Source of the DNA: Prorocentrum cordatum
Lineage: Eukaryota > Sar > Dinophyceae > Prorocentrales > Prorocentraceae
Direction of reading: 5' to 3'
Assembly (NCBI GenBank): GCA_963575745.1
Contig: CAUYUJ010018538.1
Span: forward strand, 310,046 to 374,045
DNA length: 64,000 bases
Below are positions 54,001 through 64,000 of this stretch, in pieces (position 1 is the stretch's first letter; the number at the start of each line of letters is the position of its first letter). The position numbers and the translations under genes are program-made. A model generated the notes under the pieces. That model had not been told where the DNA came from. It ran no database searches and saw nothing but the letters and a program-made list of their open reading frames with translations.

Positions 54001-54058
54001 TCCTCCTCCTCTTCCTCCTCCTCCTCCTCCTCCTCCTCCTCTTCCTTTTCCTCCTTTG
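54001..54058. repeat. (TCC)n at LINE copy 1 3' end
   Basis: TCCTCC tract immediately following the conserved carboxy terminus; same position as at 60748 and 61214. Confidence 0.92.
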
Positions 54059-54059
54059 A

Positions 54060-54780
54060 TATTGTTCAGCGCGCTGCTACAACGTCGGCATTTCACCTCA
54101 TTTGGCGTTGTTCGCGCCCGGTGCCATTGCCACTGTATTCAAGTGATTGAGCGTGGGAAGAGGGAGGGGGGAAATGCACGCGGTTATCGTATCAATATAA
54201 TCTGCCATATCGGTTCTTTCCAACGTCGGGTGTCCCCACTCGACAGGGCCTTACAATTATTAAGCTTCGGACCGACAAGTGACAATCGTACGGCTGGAAA
54301 CGGGAATCGACCATCACCTGCTACCACAGCATCCGGGCTTTTACGACCGCAACTACGACTACATCGGCCCGAACACAGACCACCTACTACGGCAATTCTC
54401 GGTCCGCTTTCCCACCCCCCCGGCATAACTCCGCACCCACTCGTCCACCCATCCTATCCCTGCTCCCTTGGCTTCCGCAAAACCTCAACCATTTTCGCCA
54501 GGTAGGGCTGAATATGACCTCCCACCCCACCCAACCGTGCTCTTGAATTGATGCAGTTGGGACCTCGAAAAACATATCTGATAGGGGTTCCAACTCAAAG
54601 AATTTCCGATGTCATTCCAGTGTAAACTTTTCTTGTGCCCAGACTTCCAACCCCATTGCAAAGCACCGGATCTCCCACGGGCAATCGCTCAAGCACCCCC
54701 CCGACTGACGATTTCGGGACACTCCTGACTGACGATTTCGAGACACTAGCACAAACCGCGACATTTTACCTGGCGACCAG
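54060..54780. other. inter-element sequence, no recognised gene
   Basis: Possibly LINE 3' flank plus the 5' part of copy 2. Contains a CTGACTGACGATTTCG-like short duplication near 54702-54740. Confidence 0.4.
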
Positions 54781-54786
54781 GGCGCC

Positions 54787-56001
54787 ATGAGCGACCTGGA
54801 CAATGACAGTGACGATGACGGCTTCACCATTACAAACCGACGGGGGGGCGATAAGTTAAGAGGCAGTGATGGGCAAACGCAAGCCCCACCGCCTCCAGGC
54901 AACGAAAGCCCACCTCCACCCGAGCGCGAACCCCTGTCCACCTCCACGCAGCGAAAAACCGCCGCCACCTCCGCCTGGATTAGAACCCACCGTTGCACCT
55001 CTTCCGACGCCTGCACCACGAGCACCCAACGGGGCGACATCGACAGAAGACAGCAAATCAGGCCTGGATGGGCTAATCCAGATGGTGCAACAGATACCGA
55101 GGGATGCAGATAACCAGAATATTATCAAACATATTCGGCGAGGCAGGTGGTGCAGGGTCAATGTTCCTAACAGTTGGTGGGTTGCCAGTACTTCAGCACC
55201 CCCTGGTTGATTGGCTGAGCACGAATATCGCAAACAACGGCCACCACAGCGAATTTGATGTAGTATCGATGCCAACACACAATAGCAAATCCTGGAAATG
55301 GCAATCCAGGAATACACCACAGCGCGGCGCCTGGAAACAGGGCTTGGGATGGCGATGTCACGTTTGATCAAAGATCCACCATTATTGCAACGGGTCATTT
55401 GACACCGATTGGCAGCAATCCAACGACGTCAGCCCTGGAAAAATAAGCTGTGGGCAGATCCAACGACCACCACAGGAGCGCGAAGCAGAAGCTGAAGATT
55501 CGGGAAACGAAGAAAATTTGGAACTACTTCGCCCTCCTCTTGACGTCTATGAACAAGCCAACGGCATCTTTCGCCTGGTCGATTCAATCCCTATCGGGGC
55601 AAATAATGCGACGATCATGGATTTCGTGGAACAACGGTGGGCACTGAATATTCCGATATTCTGGACGGCTGCGGGGGCAGATGACAACGTTATATTATGG
55701 GATGGTTGGAATAATTTATGCAATAGTTTACGGATGTATGCGACAACACATACAGTTCCAAATTTGTTTGCACGGTATGCGACATATCGGGATTATGGAT
55801 GTTCTTGGGTTGGCGGTATGGTTGGCAAGCCAAAATGTTGCAAACATCGCGCCGAATATGCACTTGCCAAAAGCAGTGCAAGAACGACTTATTGACGATA
55901 TTGCTGCTTTCACCGTCAGGGCTCGGATAATTGAAAGAATATACATTGCAATCTTTGTCGGGCTGTACAAGACTCCAGAATTACGTTTCTTCCTATCCTA
56001 A
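54787..56001 (+). pseudogene. LINE copy 2, amino-terminal and pre-RT segments
   Basis: Frames 54787-55113, 55518-55895 and 55681-56001 each hold part of the polyprotein: Pro-rich linker, LVDSIPIGANNATIMDFVEQ with IPIFWTAAGADD, and IIERIYIAIFVGLYKTPELR. Frame changes separate them. Confidence 0.7.
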
Positions 56002-56088
56002 ACGTTGTGAGATCATGTGCGATTGTAACCACCACGCCGTCCCGACAGACCGTGCAATGGTACAACACCAACCCCACCAGAGTACCAA

Positions 56089-57991
56089 ATGGATGAAACA
56101 CATCGGCACTATATAAACATCCGAACCGAAATGAACCTCAACGTCAGGACTTTGAAGAACGCCCCGAAATGCATACGTGAGCCTTTCCTTCTAATTTTGA
56201 CGCTATGTTTAGCCGAAATCAAACGAACACATTTGTGTTGGCACCGTGACAACAATTCAGAAGGAGACTGCGCCCGGGTTTGGATATTGTTCACCTCGCT
56301 GCCTTGCATGTTGCTCCACCCCACCAAGCATGGGGGCGAGGCTAGAGAACGAGACTTACGACGACGAATCGCATTGTTCGATTCTGGGGAATGGGACCAC
56401 CTATTGGAAAATTCCTGGACATCAATCGCTAAATATCGACAAGGCTATCGCTCTCGCGCAACATGGGGAGTTGAGCTATGCAGCGAAGCTATTGACGCCG
56501 AAGGGATTGGCACTTGGTAATCAAGCCGCGTACGATGAACTAACAGACAGTGCGCTTAGACCTGCCAGGCCAGCAAAACCTCTTCCAGACCAGCTTCCTG
56601 CATTCGAACCTGCAGAGCCGCTAGAATTAGACAAAAGAGTCTTCGCTATGGTCCTCTGCGAATGCCGACAAGGCATAAGCAGTTGATTGTCGGGCTTTCG
56701 CTGCGAATACTTCAAAGTGTGCTTGGAAGACGATTCAACATTCGACACCCTGTTTGCTGTGGCTTAAAGGCTCTCAAGTGCCCAAATTCCAAAAATGATC
56801 CGGGACGCGTTGCTCACTTCATCCCTCACAGCACTATTGAACCAAACTCTCGGATGTGGGGCATCTCCAGCGGAGACACGTTCCGACGCCTAGTTGCAAA
56901 GAATATCGCACGACAATTTCAAAATGAACTATGACGTGCACTATGGCCAGGCAACCTCGATGGCAACCTTGGTTTGCACGATCGATGCGGTACGGATTTG
57001 CCATCCACCTCCTGAAGTAGCTTACAGGTATGGACCCAAACAAAATCATCCTAAGAATCGACGGCGTTGGCGCATTCGACCACGTCTGCAGGGCACGGAT
57101 GTTTGAATAATTATTGGCACGTGCGGAGCTTCATGGTTTGATACCTTTTGTCAATAATTGGTACGAAGTCCAATCACGGTTCAAATGGCGGGATGACAAA
57201 GGACGCGTGCATACCATCCTGCAAGGAGACGGCGGTGAATAAGGAGACGCTCTGATGCCGGCGGTGTTCTGCTTCGCTTTGAAACCAGCTCTTGAACGCA
57301 TCCGCGCGGCACTCCCAGCATGATCTGAAGTTATTGCCTATTTAGACGACATTTACATCGATTGCAATCCTGTGGATGTTGCGCCCATATTCGACAACGT
57401 GCGCACAACGCTCGAGGAGGTATGTCACATCGACATCAACGTTGGAAAACTTGCAGCCTGGAGTAATCAAGCGAACGCATGCCCGCCCAGAGTGTGGCGG
57501 AGCGCGCTCCAGATGCATGGGTGCACGACCGACCACGGCAACAACAGGGGATCCGGATATTGGGGGCACCATTCGGTACAGACGCATATGTTCGAGCATT
57601 TGGCACCACGCTCGCAGAGGAGAAGGAGAAGCTACTCAACTTACTTCCCCAGCTCCCTTCTCTCCAAGCGGCATGGCTGATGCTGTACTTCTGCGCGGTA
57701 CCGCGCCTCAACCACTTGCTCCGGACGACCCCGCCGGCGCAATCCCGAGCAGCAGCTGAAGCACATGACAACAACGTGCTGCGCACCTTCAAACAGGTTT
57801 TCGGGATATGGGATGATATATTCCACGGCGTTTCTTACACTACATGGGTCACACAATCGAGGTTACCTCTCCGCCTGGGCGGACTCGGACTTCGGGACTC
57901 CGTACGCACTGCGCCCGCAGCATACTGGGCCAGTTGGGCAGACTTCCTCCCAACCTTGATAGACGAATCCCACCAGCTCTTTAGGGCGTAG
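56089..57991 (+). pseudogene. LINE copy 2, reverse transcriptase and post-RT
   Basis: Blocks in order: IREPFLLILTLCLAEIKR (56160), ALAQHGELSYAAKLLTPKGL (56450), SGFRCEYFKVCLEDDS (56690, after a TGA), SGDTFRRLVAKNIARQF (56865), motif A IILRIDGVGAFDHV (57045), GDALMPAVFCFALKPALERI (57246), catalytic YLDD at 57339-57350, HIDINVGKLAAW (57428), AAWLMLYFCAVPRLNHLLRT (57668) and LPLRLGGLGLRDSVRTAPAA (57870). At least five stops and several phase changes. It ends at TAG 57989. Confidence 0.82.
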
Positions 57992-58079
57992 GTGGTCTAG
58001 GGAGTTTCCTCTGCCAACCCCCTTCTTCCCCTTGGGGGAGGGGTTTACCCCTCCCCTTACCCCTCCCCACTGACCTGGA

Positions 58080-59100
58080 CGGGGCCGGTCGCGAGGTGTC
58101 AGAGCGTCCAAGATGGCCCAAGACAGCTCCAAGAGCGAACAGGCGAGAAAACACAAAACATTGATTTTACCTAGGTTTTGGAAGGATTTTAGCATCTTGG
58201 GGGGGCCCAAGAGGCGACTCGAGGCTCTCTGGAGGGGCGGGGCTAATAAGCAACCCCCCCTTCTTTGATAGATCTCCTCCAAGATGGCCCAAAGAGCGCC
58301 CCGAAGGCTCCCAAGAGCGCCCCAAGAGCGCCTCAAGAGGGCCCCAAGAGACCCCAAGAGGCCCCCAAGAAGCCTCCAAGACGTTGCCAAGAGACCCCCA
58401 AGAGGCCCCAAGAGAGTCCAAGATGACCCAAGACGGCTCCAAGAGCGAAAAGGCGAGAAAGCAACAAACATTGATTTTACCTAGGTTTTGGAAGGATTTT
58501 GGCCTCTTGGGGCGCCCAAGAGGCGACTCGAGGCACTCTAGAGGGGCAGCGCTAATTGGGGACCCCCTCTTCTCTGATCGATCTCCTGCAAGATGGCCCC
58601 AAGAGCGCCCGAAGGCTCCCAAGAGCGCCCCAAGAGCGCCCCGAGAGCGCCCCAAGAGGCCCCAAGAGGCGCCCAAGAGGCCTCCAAAAGGCTCCCAAGA
58701 GACCCCCAAGAGGCCCAAGAGGCTCCCAAGACGGGTCCAAGAGCGAAAAGGCGAGAAAACAAAAAACATTGATTTTACCTAGGTTTTGGAAGGATTTTGG
58801 CCTCTTGGGGGGGCCCAAGAGGCGACTCGAGGCACTCTAGAGGAGCAGCGCTAATTGGGGACCCCCCCTTCTTTGATAGATCTCCTCCAAGATGGCCCCA
58901 AGAGCGCCTCGAAGGCTCCCAAGAGCGCCCCAAGAGCGCCCCAAGAGGGCCCCAAGAGGCCCCAAGAGGCCCCCAAGAGGCCTCCAAGAGGCCCCCAAGA
59001 GACCCCCAAGAGGCCACAAGAGGCTCCCCGAGATACGCAAGAGGCCCCCGGGACCGCCAAGAGGCCCCAAGGACGGCCCAAGAGGCCCCCAAGCTCGCAA
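58080..59100. repeat. CCAAGAG minisatellite in three ~300-bp higher-order units
   Basis: The segment CATTGATTTTACCTAGGTTT recurs at about 58159, 58469 and 58767, each followed by ~90 bases of unique-type sequence and then CCAAGAGGCCCC-type repeats. This higher-order array, with the following TCC tract, separates the two halves of LINE copy 2. Confidence 0.88.
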
Positions 59101-59101
59101 T

Positions 59102-59310
59102 TGTCCTCCTCCTCCTCCTCCTCTTTTTCTTCCTCCTCCCTCCTCCCCCTCCCCCTCCTCCCTCCTCCTCCTCCTCCTCCTCCTCCTCCTCCTCCTTCTC
59201 CTTTTCCTCCTTCTCGTCCTCCTCGTCCTCGCAGTCCTCCATCTCCTCCTCCTTCTATTCCTCCTCCTCCTCCTCCTGCTCCTCCTCTTCCTCCTCCTAC
59301 TCCGACGACG
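59102..59310. repeat. (TCC)n microsatellite
   Basis: TCC/TCCTCG tract of ~200 bases adjoining the minisatellite. Confidence 0.93.
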
Positions 59311-59639
59311 ACGGCTTCTCCTACATCCTCTCCCTCTTGGGGTATATGGCGGCTCACCCCGCCCTTTGTTCTTCTGCATGCTCCCCCGCTTCCCTCATAA
59401 CCTCCACTCCCCTGGGACTCATTTCTGGACGGGCTGATGGGGATACGCGAAGCGTCCAGAATTTCATTTCCGAGTGTCGGGCGGGACATCCTGCGCAATT
59501 TCACGATGATTGGCACGGGGAGGGCGCACCAATACGGAGACCTACCTCATTGTCTGGTGGCAACCGAACATGCTGACCGTACATGCGACGACGCTGGGAT
59601 GCCATAGCCTAGGGAACGAGACCCCTGGACCCTCCGGAA

Positions 59640-60299
59640 GACTCCCTGGCCCTGGGCGAGTGGAGTCATGGCTGGCAATTTCACGCTTCGGATGCCCTGG
59701 AAAAAACATCATACGACAACCTCCTGCAAACCTTAAGGAGCGGCCCGGGAGCACGCCGCAATGCAGCTACAGTGGGCAAAAATTGGCTCTACTCTTGCAG
59801 GGGCCCATACGCTTCCACGTGGTTGACAATTTGCCCCACAACCAATAATTTGAGAATAGACAATGCATACATGTCCTGTGCAATCCGACGCCGGCTCGGC
59901 ATCGCTGTGCGGTATGATGGAAAGGACCAACATGGCCACTCAACACTGACTACCAACCTGGGCGGCAGATTGAATTCCAGGCACACGTGGCTACTCACCG
60001 CATGGCGCCAAGTCTTAACCGAGGCAGGAGGTACGATTCCTGACAGAATCGTGGAGAGGTTACTACGGCATACACACATTCCAATACCACCACAAGATGA
60101 TAGACGATTGGATCTGGTTGTACCAAGGTTAAAAATCGTACATAGCCTCCCACTATTCTGCGATGTCACCATCGTGTCCCCCATCAATGGGAATGGGGCG
60201 CCCAGAGCAGGAACCAATAACAGAGGCGGAAGATTACTACAAATAGCGGAGAGAGACAATAATATCACGTACGGGGACGTTATTTCAACTGGGGCTTAA
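59640..60299 (+). pseudogene. LINE copy 2, carboxy-terminal part
   Basis: GEWSHGWQFHASDALEKTSY (59650) matches copy 1 HGSQFHASNVLEKTAQ. It continues to WRQVLTEAGGTIPDRIVER, HTHIPIPPQDDRRLDLVVPR and LPLFCDVTIVSPINGNGAPR. It ends at TAA 60297 before the Trp-rich terminal block, where another copy begins. Confidence 0.82.
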
Positions 60300-60304
60300 T
60301 ATCG

Positions 60305-60738
60305 ACCGGGGTGTGCCACTGTTCTGCGACGTTACCATAATGACCCCCATCTCCAGAAATGGGTTCCCGAGATCTGGTACTAGCAACCGGGGCGGAGGGC
60401 TTTTGGAACAAGCCCACCGCAGGAATAACTGGGACTACCGAGAAGTGCTGGAGAGCGGATTGGGTTCATTATACTGCCTGGGGGCCGAGGTCTACGGAAG
60501 ATGGGGATCTCAGTGTATCCAGCTTGTGCCAAATCTGGCCCGTGAGCGCGCTAGGGGGTTGCATGGCAGAATTTGTCGCGGCACAATTCTTAGTTTGCAA
60601 CATCGGTGGTGGGGGTTACTCGGGGTCGCTCTGCAATCTGCCGTAGCACGTGCCGTGTTACGGGAGACAGCGGACCTCCCCGAAGTACAGCTCGAACCCG
60701 CCCCGCCGATAACAGACTTAGAAATTGTGTGGTCTTTA
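60305..60738 (+). pseudogene. LINE L1a 3'-end fragment, copy 3
   Basis: A 5'-truncated copy starting at VPLFCDVTIMTPISRNGFPR, a sequence already present just upstream in copy 2. It continues through LGAEVYGRWGSQCIQLVPNL and SLQHRWWGLLGVALQSAVAR to DLEIV near 60730. The phase then stays open into the TCC tract. One open frame of 293 codons spans this and the next fragment by chance of phase. Confidence 0.82.
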
Positions 60739-60747
60739 TTTGTCCCC

Positions 60748-60790
60748 CCTCCTCCTCCTCCTCCTCCTCCTCCTCCTCCTCCTCCTCCTT
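60748..60790. repeat. (CCT)n at LINE copy 3 3' end
   Basis: CCT tract ~17 bases after the conserved terminus of copy 3. Confidence 0.92.
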
Positions 60791-60904
60791 TAGGTCTTCT
60801 TAGGGCCTGTTGTTTCACCTCGTTTCACCCTGTCTCACCTCGTCGCTGCTTCCTTGCTCAATGCTCGCTGGTGTTTATGATTTCTGACATCGCATTTGCA
60901 CGAC

Positions 60905-61190
60905 AAAAAAAAATCTGGCTTGGGCTCTCTACAATGCCTTGGGTGCGAAAAAATGAAAGATGGGGGAATCATAGTGTGGCCCTCGTACCCGCGCTCGCAC
61001 GCGAACGGTGTAGAAACTTACACGTGCGAATACGCCGGGGGACTACTATGGGGCTCCTGCACAGGTGGTGGGGCATGTTGGGAATCACATTACAACGTGC
61101 GGTGGCGCATGCAATTCTGCACGAATATGCCGACAGTCCTACTACGAACTTGGAGCCAACGTGCCCGCTCGACGAACTCGAAGTAGTGTA
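60905..61190 (+). pseudogene. LINE L1a 3'-end fragment, copy 4
   Basis: Begins after an A9 run with LGSLQCLGCE in one phase, then ERWGNHSVALVPALARERCR and LLHRWWGMLGITLQRAVAHA in another, ending DELEVV and TAG at 61186. It is a second 5'-truncated copy lying head to tail with copy 3. Confidence 0.82.
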
Positions 61191-61213
61191 GCCGCGCGGG
61201 CGCGTTTCTGTCC

Positions 61214-61302
61214 CCCTCCTCCTCCCCCTCCCCCTCCTCCTCCTCCTCCTCCTCCTCCTCGTCCTCCTCCTCGTCCTCCTCCTCCTCCTCCTCCTCCTCC
61301 TG
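61214..61302. repeat. (CCT)n at LINE copy 4 3' end
   Basis: CCT tract ~25 bases after the stop codon of copy 4, with CGTCCT variants. Confidence 0.92.
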
Positions 61303-61429
61303 TGACGCTGCTTATGCGCTCGTTCTTCGGCAGCGTGCGTTTCACCTCGGCCAGGTTTTCTGGTCCGTGCCTTGATAGACGTGTTCGATGCTGATGCGTG
61401 GTGGGGGGGGGGAGGAAGGACAAAAAAAA

Positions 61430-61914
61430 AAACGCAAGATCATAGGCCACGCATGTTTCCAAGAGCAGCTGTCGATTTGAGATTTGCCGATGTTGTTGCT
61501 CCATTGTAGAAGTTGGAGACTCCAGTGATGTATTGAACACGTGCATGCCTATAACGTCATCTTCTCCAGCGCCTCGTCGCAATAATTTTGCATTGAATCT
61601 CCAAAAACCATTGTGGTGCTGTTGGCCGTGGTAGCCCGGATATGATGCTGCAGCTCTTGATGGAAGTTCCGGCGCACGTCGTAGTCGTGGCCACTGTGTG
61701 GGGCATACGCGGTGACCAGCGTGAGCATCCCAACTTTGATTCTGATTCGCAGTGTAGCCAATCGATCTGAGCATGCTTTGAAAGCGACTATGGCATTCGT
61801 AACTTTTGGGCTTACCAGAAATCCAACTCCAGAATATGTGCGGACTTCTTCGTCTAGATTCCCAGAAAGAAAGATCTGATATCCAACGAATTTATCAATA
61901 CAACTGTTCATCAA
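61430..61914 (-). pseudogene. APE-type endonuclease domain of a second LINE family (inverted)
   Basis: Minus-strand frame 61914-61549 reads YSGVGFLVSPKV, FKACSDRLATLRIRIKVGML and TLVTAYAPHSGHDYDVRRNF, then MVFGDS. The next phase (61774-61142) continues RFNAKLLRRGAGEDDVIG and NRQLLLETCVAYDLAFF. The two join as the endonuclease motif G-D-F-N with a one-base loss near 61605. This nuclease nicks the target DNA to prime reverse transcription. The carboxy-terminal S-D-H motif is missing. It is in opposite orientation to the RT that starts at 61927. Confidence 0.82.
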
Positions 61915-61926
61915 GATCGTTCTGGC

Positions 61927-62443
61927 GACCTGGACCGCGCTGCGGATATTTTACAACACGGTTTTTCTCAAGCGGCCGCTGTTCTGCCAACGCCGGATGC
62001 CCCGGCAAAGCGCCCATGGATCAGTACAGCTACCCTCGGACTGATTGCAGAACGAAATGCTTGCAGACACAATGGCAATTACGATCACGAGCAGAAGCTG
62101 AACAAGGAAATACGCAAGAGTGCGAAGACAGACAAATCGACATGGCTCAACGCTCTTACTTCGACTGGAAGTTGGGATGCGGTTCGTCACCTACGCAAGC
62201 CAAAGAAAATACAGCATGCTACGATCCAGCGCCCTGATGGCACAATCGCAGACACATCAGAAAAAACAAATATAATAGCGGACTAGTTTGAAACCGTGCA
62301 ATGGGACTACAAGTTTCCAGATGACCGGCCATGGCACCACGAACACCTAGGAGACGCGCTTCCTGTTGATCTTCGTCCGTTCACCGCAGAGGAGCTCTAG
62401 GCAGTCTTAGGCAAACTGAAAAAGGGGAAAGCCGCAGGACCCG
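61927..62443 (+). pseudogene. second LINE family, linker between endonuclease and RT
   Basis: One plus-strand phase from 61927 gives DLDRAADILQHGFSQAAAVL, RPWISTATLGLIAERNACRH and WLNALTSTGSWDAVRHLRKP, then ends with VLGKLKKGKAAGPDD, the conserved lead-in to LINE RTs. In-frame TAG stops at 62284 and 62398, then a phase change at about 62445. Confidence 0.78.
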
Positions 62444-63835
62444 ATGATGCACCATGATGTACCACCCGATTTTTGGAAAGTATTGGTTTCAAATTCGTTT
62501 GCGTGTAATGTTTTACTTGACATGTGTCGACAATGCTGGCAGCAGAAGGCTATACCCGAAATCTGGAAGCGAACCAATGTAGTTCTATTATTTAAGAAAG
62601 GCAACGTGGCTTTACCAACAAACTACACACCTATCGCACTTTTGCCAGTCGGGTACAAGGTTCTGCTACACCAGCGACTCGTGCAAGGCGGAGCCGAACG
62701 AAGACCACGAAACTCTTAATTTGGATTCAGACCAAGGCGGGGGGCAGCAGATGCTCTTATGCTGGCCAGGCGGATTATCGACGCAGCACACAATAACAAC
62801 AATGGGGGTATCATTCTTCTTCTTCTGGACTGGGCAAAGGCGTTCGACCGGATCAAGCCCGATTGTATGTGTGATGCTCTGGAACGCTTCGGGATACCAA
62901 AAGATGTGGTCACAATTATTCGCTCCATATACGAAGCCAGGTATTTTACGATATTGGACCACACGGGCCCTTCTACCGAAAGAAAGCAACGGGCGAGCAT
63001 AGCGCAAGGGTGCCCTCTCTCGCCGTACTTGTTCATCATCATAGTCCAAACTGTTATTCTGCATGACGTTTTTGGCAGCATGGATCTGCTGGAGGAGCCG
63101 CCCTACGTGGTCACGCGGGACATCTTGTATGCTGACGACACTCTTCTCCTCTCACACCACACAGACAATTTGCAATACATGCTGCTGGAGATTATCACTG
63201 AGGGTGCGAAGTATGGATTGGAGCTCAATTGGGATAAGGCATTACAAATGCAATTTTCCACTAACAAACGCATTGCGCAACCAAATGGCGACGACATCAA
63301 ATGTGTACGTGAAGCTATATACCTCGGCAGGCTACTTACATGCGACGGGAGAGCGGGACCAGAATTGACGAGACGACTGGGGGAAGCAACGAAACTATTC
63401 AAACAACTGGACAAATTATGGAATCATGCGTCAGTTGGGAAAGACCGTAAAATTACAATTTACAAAAGCTGCGTAATTAGCAAGTTGTTGCACTCTTTGG
63501 ACTCCATATGGTTATCAAAAGCAGACAGAACACGATTGGATGCTTTTCATTGCCGGTGCTTGCGCAGAATTCTTGGTATACCACACTCATACATATCAAG
63601 GGTGAGTAACGCTGACGTCTTGCACAAATCTGGGGAAGGCACATTGTCCGAAGTCCTACTTGGAAGACAAGAACAGTTGTACAAACAAATAGCTTTTAAA
63701 GGAAATGATTCTCTGGTGAAGCAAATACTTTGCGAAAACAATGGCACGCCAAAAACATGGGCCATACGTCGTCGAAGGGGCCGTCCGCGCCAGCAGTGGG
63801 CGAAAGAGGTACACGAGATGACACAATATGTATGA
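62444..63835 (+). pseudogene. second LINE family, reverse transcriptase and carboxy terminus
   Basis: VPPDFWKVLVSN, WQQKAIPEIWKRTNVVLLFK and NYTPIALLPVGYKVLL lead to an in-frame TAA at 62717, read through as FGFRPRRGAADALMLARRII. The remaining 358 codons are intact: motif A LLLLDWAKAFDRI (63 bases in from 62759), QGCPLSPYLF, catalytic YADD at residues 124-127 of the 62759 frame (63128-63139), LELNWDKALQMQF, and the post-RT CLRRILGIPHSYISRVSNAD. It ends with the basic RRRRGRPRQQWAKEVHEM and TGA at 63833. Only one stop in 1.4 kb, so this copy is younger than the L1a copies. Confidence 0.88.
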
Positions 63836-63837
63836 AA

Positions 63838-63900
63838 CATGTCCATCATCATCGTCATCTTCGTCGTTTTCCTCCTCCTTCTCCTCCTTTTCTTCCCTGG
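63838..63900. repeat. ATC/GTC/TCC triplet tract after the LINE stop codon
   Basis: Immediately after the stop codon come CATCATCATCGTCATC and TTTTCCTCCTCCTTCTCC, another trinucleotide-rich end following a LINE ORF. Confidence 0.8.
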
Positions 63901-64000
63901 TCCTCCCGGCGCGCATTTGGCGCGTTTGAGCTGTCTGCCCACGCGCTTGGCGTGCAACTCGTCCGCCTAGGCATGCGTTTGGCGTGTCTGCTGCGCTGTG

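Larger units (their letters stand above)
48342..54058 (+). mobile_element. LINE family L1a copy 1: near full length, frameshifted, (TCC)n end
   Basis: The successive parts of one LINE polyprotein are all present in order but in several phases: amino end with RIGEAQNPGP (48342-49175), Pro-rich linker, conserved pre-RT domains, RT with motif A and YLDD, post-RT domain, and a Trp-rich carboxy domain. The sequence runs into (TCC)n at 54001. The family name L1a is only a local label. Comparison with the second copy (54787-60299) fixes the domain order. Confidence 0.8.
54787..57991 (+). mobile_element. LINE family L1a copy 2, 5' and RT part
   Basis: A second, more decayed copy with the same block order: acidic MSDLDNDSDDDG (54787), pre-RT VYEQANGIFRLVDSIPIG (55545), RT blocks to 57991. 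Its carboxy-terminal half resumes after ~1.6 kb of foreign repeat sequence (59640-60299). Confidence 0.8.

Noticed and set aside
57863-59516. Several minus-strand frames of 155-221 codons rich in S-W-G-x-L-G-x-L-L
   Set aside because: They are translations of the CCAAGAG minisatellite, repeating once per higher-order unit.
60313-61191. One 293-codon protein spanning two Trp-rich domains
   Set aside because: The frame joins two separate LINE 3' ends across a CCT tract and the 3' flank by chance of phase; the two domains are copies of the same carboxy terminus.

Overview
The window reads as an accessory, repeat-dominated stretch of a large eukaryotic nuclear genome, most likely a dinoflagellate. 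The grounds are: retroelement proteins of the kind I know from dinoflagellate genomes (open reading frames with R-[VI]-G-E-x-x-[HN]-P-G-P, tyrosine-recombinase retrotransposons, LINEs with RNase H); very long trinucleotide tracts of (CCT)n, (AGT)n and (GAT)n; many minisatellites; and no bacterial operon structure. The organism call is inference, about 0.75 confident. I found no convincing host gene, rRNA, tRNA, spliced-leader gene or CRISPR array.

Layout. 1-6159: GC-rich DNA with (CCT)n/(GGA)n tracts and no supported gene. 6160-7300: minus-strand RNase H/zinc-finger end of a retroelement. 7300-9405: two ~120-135-bp unit families scattered among CCT tracts. 9436-16846: the most informative object, a complete tyrosine-recombinase (DIRS/PAT/Ngaro-like) retrotransposon. 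It has split direct repeats in the order A1 - genes - B1 - A2 - B2 and carries a gag-like ORF, then reverse transcriptase, RNase H, methyltransferase and tyrosine recombinase. Its genes are damaged although the repeats are almost identical, and a ~187-bp inverted-repeat element sits inside the recombinase. 16990-19790: (AGT)n arrays around a dispersed unit. 19800-28090: microsatellites, an ~85-bp tandem repeat, a 2.3-kb GTAGT-rich degenerate region and a GGCTNA-type hexamer region. 28330-30314: about 22 copies of an ~90-bp satellite running into (GAT)n; four inverted copies lie at 31985-32345, beyond an inverted-repeat pair at 31026/31935. 33131-36340: dispersed repeats, two foldback-type elements and a 1.2-kb 21-bp minisatellite. 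36340-45400: mainly microsatellites, a small TIR-element family and CCAAGAG-type minisatellites.

45422-63900 is a LINE graveyard on the plus strand. One LINE family (YLDD reverse transcriptase, R-x-G-E-x-x-N-P-G-P amino end) is present as a nearly complete but frameshifted copy (48342-54058) and a second copy (54787-60299) split by a minisatellite block. Two further 5'-truncated 3' ends follow head to tail (60305-60790 and 60905-61302). Every 3' end runs into a (TCC)n tract soon after the stop codon. A second LINE family (APE-type endonuclease, YADD reverse transcriptase) closes the window, its endonuclease part inverted relative to the reverse transcriptase, as twin-priming 5' inversion would produce.

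As far as I can see nothing here works as a cellular pathway. The genes are those of mobile elements, and the repeats look partly generated by them.
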